Positions 13,101-21,893 of a stretch of 64,000 nucleotides of DNA are shown here, one piece after another. The translations under genes were made by a program, and so were the position numbers. The DNA lies in the NCBI GenBank assembly GCA_039621445.1, contig CP154956.1, positions 40,202,553-40,266,552 on the forward strand, written 5' to 3'. Each line of letters starts with the position of its first letter. Position 1 is the first letter of the stretch. The notes below the pieces were generated by a model, which searched no databases, was not told where the DNA came from, and was given only the letters and a program-made list of their open reading frames with translations. Origin of the DNA: Euglena gracilis (taxonomy: Eukaryota; Euglenida; Euglenophyceae; Euglenales).

Positions 13101-13136
13101 CAAAATAACAAAATACTTTATGTTTGTAACCCGTTT

Positions 13137-13592
13137 TGGGGCGCAAACAGGGGTTTTCTTAAGGACCCCCTCCCCCCCGGGGGCGTCTGGCTGGAAAAAA
13201 GGCTGCTGGCTGGAAATGAGCTGCTGGATGGACCCCCCCGGGGGTATAGGGGGGGGGGGGGAGGGGCTGGAGCTGGGCTGGGCTGGTTCGATGAAAACCA
13301 AAAATTTCTGAAAATTTTTACCATTTTCGACATTTTGCTGGATGGAGCTAGATCAAGGCTGGATCGGGACGGGAGGAACAGCCTAATTACTGAAAAAATG
13401 CAGGGATAGGTGAGCTGGGCAGCCCATTTGGCTGGCACGGCCTCTGGCCGGGCTGGACCCAACTTTATTTCACTCGACCCGGGGGGGGCAGTCCGAATTT
13501 GGGCTGCTGGCTGGATTTGGGCTTCTGGCTGGCTGGACCCCCCCCCCGGGGATAGGGTCCCCCTTCGGCTTAAGAAAACCCCTGGGCGCAAA
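13137..13592. mobile_element. Inverted-repeat element with GGCTGGCTGGA interior
   Basis: Left end GCGCAAACAGGGGTTTTCTT and right end AAGAAAACCCCTGGGCGCAA are inverted copies. The interior is built from GCTGGCTGGA and C/G runs with CCCCCCGGGG palindromes. A related but shorter element lies at about 19198-19465, with ends CAGGGATTTCTCAAAG and its complement. Confidence 0.6.
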
Positions 13593-13837
13593 TCCCTTTT
13601 CTTGCTCCAAAAGCATAATTGGCAGCTTGCTTTTTTTTGGACCCCCCCCATATAAGACCCCCCCTGGCCGGCCAAAGGCTGGCCCTTTGGCCGGGCCCGG
13701 CCCCCCCCCCCAGGTGAGGCCCCCCTGGATTTTGGCTCCCGTGGGGGGTCTGACATGGGGGGGGGGGGCATGGTACCTTTTATATATTCCCTCTAAAACC
13801 TCTACCTGAAGCCCAAATAAAGCAGGTATTGGTTTCG

Positions 13838-14757
13838 GTCCTTGGATTATTATTTATTGAAGTTGGAATAGATATAACAGAAGTGAATACCTACAAATAG
13901 TAATAAGTATAATAGCAGCTTAATAGATTTAGACCTACTAATAACAAAGGTATTGATATCTATAAATTTATAAAATCATTACTGAAAAATATACTATTTA
14001 ATATAATACATATATATTTGTTTTAAAAAATTACTAATTAATATGTGTTAGAAAACACTTGAGAATTGGTCCTAATAATAAGAATATATGGTAATATTAC
14101 TGTATTAAAGAAAAATATTAAAGAAAATATTAAAAAATAATTATCAGTTGATGTATATAATAAATGATGGATCTATATGTTTGCCAATTTTATTATAATA
14201 CAAAAAAGTAGTAATAGATCAACTAATAATAAAGGTATTTGGTCAAAAAGGATCAGCTGGTACAGAATTATTATACACATTACACCTAGCTTCTGAAATG
14301 TTTGCCCACGGCCGGCGCCCTTGCCCCAACAAGTCAAAATTTTCGCCCAGCGCCCTCAAAAAAATTGCCCAAAGCCCTCATAAATTTTTGCACCGAGCCG
14401 CCAAAAATATTTGCACTTCCACAAAAAATAATTGCCCTCTGTCATTTTACTTTTGCACAATGGAAAAAAGCGTTGCACTGCACAATGGAAAAACATCCAC
14501 GCCGATTGAAGTTTCAAAGGACAAAAGTGCAAAACACCCGATCCAAATGCAAAAATTTTCGGAACGGAGGCAAACATTTTTTGGATAAAATGCAAACATT
14601 TTTGAGATAAAGTGCAAACAAATTTTTAACATGTGCAACCATTTTTGAGCTAAAGTGCAAAAAATATGACCAGAAGTGCAAAAATATACGGTGTGAAGTG
14701 CAAAATATTCAGGCGTTAGGTGTAATATACCTACTTTAGTGTATATTAGAGGTTCGA
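13838..14757. other. AT-rich island, split by a 440-bp inserted element
   Basis: 13838-14282 and 14723-14757 are strongly AT-rich (words such as TATAATACATATATATTTG), abruptly unlike the GC-balanced flanks. No protein frame or RNA gene is recognisable. Candidates are an organelle-derived insertion or an old AT-rich repeat. Confidence 0.55.
14283..14722. mobile_element. TA-flanked MITE (CACCTA ends) inside the AT-rich island
   Basis: Inverted ends CACCTAGCTTCTGAA and the complement of CACCTAACGCCTGAA, with TA directly outside both ends (14281-14282 and 14723-14724). The interior repeats TTTGCACTTC/GTGCAAAAAT words. Removing the element with one TA rejoins the AT-rich sequence. Confidence 0.7.
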
Positions 14758-15099
14758 CACGTCTGACGAGGACCCTCGGCCACCAGGGGGGGGGGGTCCC
14801 CATTTTGCCGTGCCGAGGGGGTCATTCCCCCAGGGGGGGGTCCACCTTGGCGGACAGCCGGAATTTCTCAAAGGAAAATTCATTGGTATGATTCGGCTCG
14901 CACTCTGGGCCAGACTGCTCCGACCGTTGGATGCGCCCTGGAAGCGTGCATCTGAAGCCGTGTTCCTAAAATTGTATTTTGCTTCTGGGCCGAGATGGGT
15001 GTTCGGTCCCGCCCGTGTCTTGCACCGCAGTTGCGAAGGCCCGTGCGTGAGCACGGGCCTACGTGCTTGTTGAAATAACACAGATACTCTGGATCCACG

Positions 15100-15535
15100 A
15101 GGGGCTCGTGAAATTAATTGAAATTACAATGAAATTACAATGAAATTACATCAACATTACAGGTTTTTTAAATTAATTTCAAATTACATTGAAATTACAG
15201 TCAAATTAAAATAATTAATATTCCTACCTCCTTACCGAAGCCCTGTCCTGTCTACGCTCCGCGAATGCCGCCAATGCTCACACGAATGTGCCGCGTACAA
15301 TATTATAGTATAAACCAGGTGAAGGTATGGGAGGATCCCGAGGCAATCTTTCCTGACGAGATTTTTCAAGCCCCCCCCCCTATTGTTTGTTTTGGGGAGA
15401 TGAGGAGAGGGAAGTTGCGAGGTGAAATTTGGGAATTATCTGTGTGATTTCAAAGTAATTTCATTTCATTTACTGTCATAACAATTGTAATTTGATGGTA
15501 AGTTGATGGTGATTACATGGTAATTTGAAACCGTG
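15100..15535. repeat. GAAATTAC-type inverted repeats
   Basis: GAAATTACAATGAAATTACA is tandemly repeated near 15120-15200, and complementary GTAATTTGATGGTAA-type words occur near 15487-15530. The middle holds no recognisable gene. Confidence 0.4.
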
Positions 15536-15711
15536 TTTGGGCCGATTTCGAGACATTAAAAGTCTTAAATCTTCGCCCAAAACACGGTTTCAACCAAGAA
15601 CAGTGTTTTGGGCCAAGGTTTTAGGGGGGCCCAGGGGCGACCGCGGCGCCGAAGGCGCCGCGGTCCCCGCCCCTGGGCTCCCCCTAACTCTTGGCCCAAA
15701 CACAGTTCTTG
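15528..15711. repeat. Two adjacent hairpins; the second tipped with CGCC-GAA-GGCG
   Basis: 15528-15584: GAAACCGTGTTTGGGC pairs with GCCCAAAACACGGTTTC. 15596-15711: AAGAACAGTGTTTTGGGCCA and onward pairs with its near complement, with the tip at 15651-15653 (loop GAA between GGCGCC and GGCGCC). A partial copy of the second arm occurs at 57602-57655 and a related palindrome at 62056-62152. Confidence 0.8.
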
Positions 15712-15885
15712 ACATAGAAAATGTCTGTCAGAGGATCACGGCGATCTGGGGATCTGGGGGATTGGCGAATCTGGGGCTGGATTCTGGGGATTGTATGAAG
15801 AAGAAGAAAAAGACGGCGTCAACCCTCAGGTTGCAGAGAGGACATTATTAGAAAACAGCATTTTAGTGAAGTGCATGCGCAGCAT

Positions 15886-16322
15886 GGAGATCAGGCAGTA
15901 GACTTTGGTCATTTTGACCCCCCCCTCCCCCCCCCTATGGTGAAGTTCACCGTTTGAAAGTTCACCGGGGGGTCCCGGACCCCCTCCCCCCCTCTGCCTA
16001 ACCCATCGGTGAACTTCACCGGTGAAGTTCACCAAGAGAGCACTTTTTGGCCAAAAATGGCCAAAAAATGACATTTTTGGGCAAGTTTCCGGAAATTTCG
16101 ATAAAATTCCATGAAACATCAACCTCAAAATGACCATTTTGAGAGGAAAGGAGCAAAATTTCACCCATGAAAATTTCAGCCCCAACTATCAAAACGGTGA
16201 AGTTCACCTGTGAACTTCACCGGTGAAACCACCACCGAAAGCACCCCCCCCCCCCCGGTGAACGTTCACCGGTGAAGTTCACCGGGGGGTCCGCAGCCCC
16301 CCCCCCGTACCGCCCAGCCTCC
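15886..16322. mobile_element. MITE, GGAG family, 3-bp target duplication CAT
   Basis: Ends GGAGATCAGGCAGTA and its diverged complement TACCGCCCAGCCTCC, flanked by CAT on both sides (15883-15885 and 16323-16325). The interior is the same as the element at 6593-6995, including the GGTGAAGTTCACC palindromes. Confidence 0.85.
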
Positions 16323-16738
16323 CATATGTGTCCCACATTAAATGACTGCACACTTGCGTCATTTGTTTGTTATCAATCATCATTTGTTTGTTATTTATTA
16401 TTTCTTCTAGTTCAATGTCTTATCACTGAACTTATTGTGGCGTAAAGTTGGAGGACAGTGCTTATACTTGGGACATCTACCCTATCCCCTCCAGCCCCCC
16501 CTCCAGCCCCCCCTACAGCCCACCCCCCAGTCCAAGTCACAGCCCCAGCCCCTCCGCCCCTACCTAATCAGCGGAGGAGCCCACCCCCACCGTTACCTGG
16601 GACACCACCCATACGCAACAGCCCCCTTTACAACCCCAGCCCCCCATACAGTCCGAGAACTCCCCAGCCCCCGCCAGTCAGCCCGCCTTTTTCTTTTCTG
16701 TCAATCGCAGTACAGCCCCCTGTTACTCCCCTGCTTTA

Positions 16739-17262
16739 CCCTCTGGCTAATGGCCGGGCTCCTTCAGACCCCCAATTAGCCAATTAGGGGGGGGGGGACA
16801 ATTAGGGGGGGGGGTCTCCCCGGCCAATGGAGGCTAGGCGCGCCCGCTCGGGGGGGGGGGGGGGGGGTCCGGAACCCCCCCTCCCACCCCCCCCCCCCGC
16901 GCGGCCCTTGCGCGGCCGCCCGCGCGGCTCGCCGCTCCCCCCCCCTCAGCCCCCCCCTCCCCCCACTGTGCCTAGCATAGCCAAGAAAAAGGCTTTTTTT
17001 GAGCAAAAATGGTCCAAAATTGGCCAAAAATGACCACTTTTTGGACCCGAAAATGGGCCGCGCGCCGCCCGCGCGGCCGCCCTCGGACCCCCTCCCCCCC
17101 CCCCCCGCGGCTCGCTCCCCCCCCCCCCCCCCCCCCCCCCCCCCCACTGTGCCTAGCCTCCAATGGCCAATAAGCCTGACCCCCCCCCTAATTGCCTAAT
17201 GAACCGTCAAACGGGACCACAAATTAGCCAATTAGGGGGGGGACAAATAGGGGGGGTGAGGG
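16739..17262. mobile_element. TA-inserting MITE with poly-C/poly-G ends, itself interrupted
   Basis: Starts CCCTCTGGCTAATGGCCGGG and ends GGGGGGGTGAGGG, with TA outside both ends (16737-16738 and 17263-17264). Contains AATTAGCCAATTAGGGG words. It is split at GGCCAAT by the 3-bp-duplication element 16829-17161; the uninterrupted copy at 32220-32534 shows the empty site. It sits in a proline-rich open region (16458-17400) that I do not claim as a gene. Confidence 0.85.
16829..17161. mobile_element. MITE with GGAGGCTAGGC ends, 3-bp target duplication AAT
   Basis: Ends GGAGGCTAGGCGCGC and TGTGCCTAGCCTCC. AAT lies at 16826-16828 and again at 17162-17164. The interior has GCCGCGCG palindromes and the phrase CCAAAAATGACCACTTTTTG. 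A second copy is at 20369-20735. Confidence 0.88.
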
Positions 17263-17719
17263 TATTACCCCCCGAGTTCAGCCGCAGCCAGCCCCGCAGC
17301 CCCAGTCACCAGCACCTCCATCACCCCCAGCCCAGTCCAGCCCAGCAAAGACAGCCACCTCAACACTCTGTTGACCTGGTTTTTATATTTTTTATTTTTT
17401 GTCTTTTATGGTTTTGGTTGATATGCATTAATGCATGCATGAATGTGTGTGAGATATTTAAGAAAAAAAGGAATCATTAGCCACGACACCACACCCTACG
17501 GGGTGGAACCCCGACCCCCCCCCCCCCCCCCCCCGCGACCCCCCCCCCCCGACCCACACATGGAGGGGTTCTGGATCCCAATTAGGAGCCAAAAATGGCA
17601 CCTAATTAGAAATTGGCACCCAAATTAGGAATCAAAATTGCCAAAAATGTGTGATAAATTCCTAATTGGATCTATTTTTGACCCAAAAGTTCTAAAAATA
17701 GGTCACATGTGACCAAAGC

Positions 17720-17790
17720 TGGCAATCAAAAAAAACCGGTTTTTTTTTGGTTTTTTGTGTGTGTTTTTTAAAAAAAAACAAAAAAACGCC
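17720..17790. repeat. A/T foldback repeat, copy 1 (also 20205-20280, 30435-30530, 38205-38285)
   Basis: Runs of T and A alternate around an ACGTTTTTTG/CAAAAAACG core, followed by AAAAACAAAAAA and GTCAAC or GCCAAC. Four copies in the window share the order of tracts. Possibly a small repeat with an AT-rich hairpin end. Confidence 0.5.
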
Positions 17791-17835
17791 AACGAGGGTT
17801 TGAGAATTTTTTTGGGGGGAAAAACACAGTCTCAC

Positions 17836-18440
17836 CTCAGTGATGGTGAAGACGAGTAGCTGTTGCGCCTTTTTTCCGCTTCATCCAAGACCGTCAGACT
17901 GAGTGGTCTTCAAAAATGGGAGTTCTTGATTTGCTTTGCCTCTTGTTTCTCAAAAGTTGGCCGGCGATGAAGGAACCTCAATTGCAAAACCCATCCCGCA
18001 GAATAACAAAGTTTCCTGGTGCATAAGGCGCCGCGAAAAAATTTTGGGGTCGAAATTGGTGCTGCGGGAAATACGGGAGGAGCTGGGGGGGTCGACCCTC
18101 CCCACCCACCACCCTGGCTGTTTGGCCGATTCCCATTCTGCCCTGGGGGGGGGGGGGGGTGATGTCAAGGAGGCAGTGCCCAACCCCCACAGAGTGGTGG
18201 TTGACCCAAAATTCCCCCTGCTCGAGGGTGGTGATGAGTTCGCCGAGGATGTCCATTGAGTCCAGCATCGCACGCGGAAGGTTCCAGTCGGAGAGGTTTT
18301 GGTATGGGAAAAAAAACTGGGAACTCGTCTCACAAGGGAGCGGCTGGCTTTGGAATGCATCTCCCAGGGAGGCCCTGTGCGACACTCACATTCAGGGGGG
18401 CATCGATACCGGAGGCCTTTGGAAAACTGCAAGAGAACTG
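17836..18440 (-). CDS. Possible further exons of the CBS-domain gene
   Basis: Minus-strand pieces look exon-like: about 18440-18403 (after CTCTTGCAG, ends at a GTGAGT donor; reads KASGIDAPLN), about 18275-18160 (reads DSMDILGELITTLEQGEF, with G/C at most third codon positions), and about 17920-17836 (reads LTVLDEAEKRRNSYSSS, ends at GAG|GTGAGA). They lie downstream of the CBS exon in the same orientation. The exon chain is inferred and the phases were not verified. Not recognisable on their own. Confidence 0.25.
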
Positions 18441-19774
18441 CGGGAAAATTGCAGAACAATTGCGGAAATTGCGGAAAATTATGGAAAAGTTTATATGGGA
18501 ATGGGCACATGCCTGCTGGAGGAGACCAAAAAAATCTCGACTCCTCAAATTTTTTTTCATTTTGCAAATTTTGGGGATATTTTGTGCCGTCATTCAAAAA
18601 GTTCCAACAAAAAAATCTAAAACCATGCTGATTCTAAAAATATGAATTTTTGGTCTAAGAAAATCAAAAAATGTCAAAATTTGAGGAAAAAAACTTGGTA
18701 TAAAGGAAAAATCCGGTTCAAATGCAAAAATTTCCTACATCAAATTATTTCCCAGCAGGACTGGAAGCAAAAACACAAAAATGCCTAAATTGGGAGGACA
18801 ACAGATGTAACTTCAGTTTTCAAATGAGGAAAAGTGAGAAAATTATGGGGAAACTGTACAAACTGCAGAAAAATTGCAGAACGATTGCTGGGGGGATGTC
18901 AATTGTCCCCCCAGCACATCCCGGCCTGTACCCAGCCAATAGAAACCCATTCAGCCCAGGTGAAGAGCACCCAAAACGTTCTGTGCCCCCACCTGTTGAG
19001 GGGTGGTCACCCCACCACAGCACTTTTTTTTTTGCGCAGGAAAACTTCCTTCGGTGCCGAAGGAAAATTCTGGCATAAAAAAACCCAGCACCAAGAGGCC
19101 CACCAAAAAGACTGTTCCTCAGTCGCATTAACCCATAATCTTGGTTTGGATGACTGGGTCCGCTCACATTTGCCGTAAACCATCCCTCCCCCCTGGAGGG
19201 TTCCAGCAGGGATTTCTCAAAGACCTGGGGGGAGTCCAGCCAGCTGGCTGGAAAAAGGTGCCGGTGAAAACCTCAAAAACAACCATAGCTTAGGCATTTT
19301 GGGCGATTTCGGCCCCCATTTCCCAAAATTTTTTGGTCAGCCTGGCGCCCAGTTGGGGGTCTGCAACCCGGCTGAAAGCTGGGAAAAAAAGGTGCTGGCT
19401 GGCTGGACCCCCCCCCCCCGGGGGGATGGGGTCCGGCTTGAGAAATTTCCTGGATTCCAGCAACAGACCCAAACATAAGACCCAGGTCTTATTGGGGGGG
19501 GGGGGCATGCCATTGGTGGCAACTGTCCATAATCATCCAAAATCGACAATTTTCCGAATATGGGGTTTCGGGGAACTCTTTAGTTGCTCAAACGTATCCA
19601 CATATAGATAACAAAAAAAAGGGGCCAGCTTTGAAGAAAGACTGCTGGCGGGAGTCCCTTGAAGCGGGTAACAAGCGAAAACAATCGTTCCGATGAATTT
19701 TTTTGAGGAACATCACAAGAACCAACAAAAATGGAGCGTTGGACGATTGCCGTCCCGCCACCCCGGGGACCTCC

Positions 19775-19900
19775 GGCAACCCCCCGGCCCCGATGTACTT
19801 GCCGCCCTTCAGCACGGGCACGGTCAGCATGTTGTGGGTTGCCAGTTCCTGCAGCGCCTCGCCGACGTTCTTTTCCGCGTCGGGGGCAATCCCCTGCCTG
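19775..19900 (-). CDS. CBS-domain exon (partial host-gene candidate)
   Basis: The minus strand reads NVGEALQELATHNM, then TVPVLKGGKYIG, which matches the CBS motif pattern: an amphipathic helix, then a PV(L/V)-x-G-x-Y-(I/V)-G strand-turn-strand. CBS modules bind adenosyl ligands in AMPK gamma subunits, IMP dehydrogenase and many regulators. The exon follows a CAG acceptor near 19897, and its 3' limit is uncertain (candidate donors near 19775). Codons are strongly GC at third positions (GTG, CTG, GCC), unlike the transposon genes nearby. Only part of one CBS motif is visible, so the protein cannot be named. The downstream candidate exons at 17.84-18.44 kb would be separated by an intron filled with repeats. 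Confidence 0.55.
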
Positions 19901-20368
19901 CCCCCCGAAGAACAGCCCCAGTTAGGCTGACCAACCTTGAGGGGAGACGTTGGACTTCCCGGGGTTGGTCCAGACCATACCATTGCTTAGCGACCCCCGG
20001 GGGGGGGGGGGGGGGGGGGGGGGGGGTTTTCACTCCGAAAAAACCAGTCAGTCACTTTACCCCCCAGGGAGGGGGGATCGGCCACTCTTCAGGCAATGAA
20101 CATTTGAACAAACAGTCGCAAAAAAATCCAAAAAAATTTCCGGCGCCATGCGGAGAGGGGGGGGGGCAAATAATGTGTTTTCAAAGAAAAATCCATTTTT
20201 CAAAAAAAAAGTTTTTTATGGCGTTTTTTTTCAAAAGAACACGTTTTTTGTTTTATTTTAAAAAACACGTTTTTTGTCAGCTTTGCATGTGACGTTGTAT
20301 GTGAGGCCACACGTGACCCGTAAAAACTGCCACGTTCCCTCCGCGACCCCCCCCCACCGCGACCCGTA

Positions 20369-20735
20369 GGAGGCTAGGCGCGCCGCTCGCCCCCCCCCCT
20401 AGACCCCCCCCCTCCTCCCCACTGTGCCTAGCATAGCCAAGAAAAAAAAATTTGTGAAAAAATTGAGACTTTTTTGAGGCCCAAAAATGACCAAAAATGA
20501 CCATTCTCGGACATAAAATGGCAAATTTGGGGGCCGCGCGCTCTGCGCGCGGCCAAAAAAGCACTTTTTGGTCAAAAATGGCCAAAAATGGCAAAAAATG
20601 ACCACTTTTTGGACCCGAAAATCACCGATTTTAGGATGCGCGCCGCCCGCGCGGCCTCCCTTGGACCCCCCCCCCCCCCCCCCCCGCCGGGCCGCTCGCC
20701 CCCTTAGCCCCCCCCCCCCGCTGTGCCTAGTCTGC
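20369..20735. mobile_element. MITE with GGAGGCTAGGC ends, 3-bp target duplication GTA
   Basis: Ends GGAGGCTAGGCGCGC and TGTGCCTAGTCTGC, flanked by GTA at 20366-20368 and 20736-20738. Interior as in 16829-17161, including CCGCGCGC-TCT-GCGCGCGG (about 20534-20552). Confidence 0.85.
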
Positions 20736-20817
20736 GTACACCCCCTAAACATCTAAACATGTGCGGGGCTGGGTTATCACCCTGTTGTTGTTACACGAAT
20801 TCCTTCTGGTCTCAGTT

Positions 20818-21090
20818 GGAGATCAGGCAGTAGACTTTGGTCATTTTGAAGTTCACCGTTTGAAAGTTCACCGGGGGCTCCCCCCCCCCTGCCTAACCCA
20901 TCGCTGAACTTCACCGGTGAAGTTCACCGGTGAAGTTCACCGGTGAAGTCCAAGAGAGCACTTTTTGGCCAAAAATGGCCAAAAATGACATTTTTAGGCA
21001 ACCCATGAAAATTTCCCGACCATCAAAACAGTGAAGTTCACCGGTGAACTTCACCGGTGAACTTCACCACCGAAAGTACCATGCCCCCCC
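20818..21090. mobile_element. Partial MITE of the 6593/15886 family
   Basis: Starts GGAGATCAGGCAGTAGACTT as at 15886, followed by GGTGAAGTTCACC palindromes (20882-20947) and a shortened interior. The right end merges into ACCATGCCCCCCCC, the start of another C-tract sequence. Confidence 0.65.
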
Positions 21091-21124
21091 CCCCGAGCTG
21101 TTCCCCCCAGGGTTAGTGGGATGG

Positions 21125-21385
21125 ACAGTAGCAGGAGGAGCTCGATCCTCCTCGAACGTCGTTCGAGGTCGTTCGAGATCCTCCTCGAATGTCGTTCGAG
21201 GTCGTTCGAGGAGGATCAAAATCCTCCTCGAATGTCGTTCGAGGTCGTTCAAGGAGGATCAAAATACTCCTCGAATGTCGTTCGAGGAGGATCAAAATCC
21301 TCCTCGAATGTCGTTCGAGGTCGTTCGAGGAGGATCGAAATCGTCCTCGAATGTCGTTCGAGGTCGTTCGAGGAGGATCTATATC
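21125..21385. repeat. 43-bp-type foldback tandem repeat (TCGTTCGAGG array), copy 1
   Basis: Units of ATCCTCCTCGAATGTCGTTC, GAGGTCGTTCGAGGAGGATC and AAA repeat about six times with partial units. Each unit is an imperfect palindrome (GAGGATC...GATCCTC). A second, longer array is at 29478-29860. The arginine/serine-rich frames through it are by-products of the repeat. Confidence 0.85.
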
Positions 21386-21394
21386 AAAATTGGT

Positions 21395-21560
21395 GGGGGG
21401 GTACACGGGCTTTGTCCTGAGCCCTGTGTAGGGGTAGTAGCTCCGGACAAAGCCCGTGTACCCCTACACAGGGCTCAGGACAAAGCCCGTGTACCCCCCC
21501 CCACCAATTTTATAAGCCCGTGTACCCCCCCTCCGGATTTGGACAAAGCCCGTGGACCCC
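21395..21560. repeat. Long inverted repeat ACACGGGCTTTGTCC...
   Basis: Left arm GGTACACGGGCTTTGTCCTG and onward (21399-21437) pairs with the right arm at 21460-21500. A third partial copy follows (AAGCCCGTGTACCC, 21513-21530; GGACAAAGCCCGTGG, 21541-21555). Confidence 0.8.
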
Positions 21561-21689
21561 CTACAACGGCCATGTAGCGACCGTTGGCCTACTTTTTTCT
21601 TTTCCACAGCTATGATGCCCGCACAGCTCGTTAACGCGGCCGAGTCGGCTCTCCCGCTCCTGCCCACACCAAGGTTGGTAATTGGTTAT

Positions 21690-21775
21690 CGCACAATATC
21701 GCAAATATCGCAATATCGACAAATATCGATCAGGGGTGCAATATCTCGCAAATATCGCAAAAATATCGCACCTTC
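21690..21775. repeat. ATATCGCAA-rich repeat left of the hAT gene
   Basis: AATATCGCAAATATCGCAA and CAATATCTCGCAAATATCGC are repeated. The same words flank the MITE at 25112-25714, so this sequence lies on both sides of the hAT transposase gene and may be its subterminal repeat. Confidence 0.6.
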
Positions 21776-21893
21776 AATTTTTCGGTGGTGATGCCTAATT
21801 CGGTCAAATTTGGGGGGATTCCTAATTTTGGGGGGGCCATTGTGACCTCAATTATCGCAAATCCATCGGCTTTTGTCCCTTCCCATCTGCAGA

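Noticed and set aside
13118-13771. 217-residue minus-strand frame
   Set aside because: Low-complexity Pro/Gly/Ser from C/G tracts and GGCTGGCTGGA repeats inside an inverted-repeat element.
16458-16787. Proline-rich protein of 109 residues
   Set aside because: The frame is a read-through of CCAGCCCC repeats. Other frames are equally open and proline-rich. No start, splice or domain evidence.
21044-21577. Arg/Ser-rich 177-residue protein
   Set aside because: Produced by the 43-bp tandem repeat. The unit is not a multiple of three, so all frames give similar RS-rich translations.
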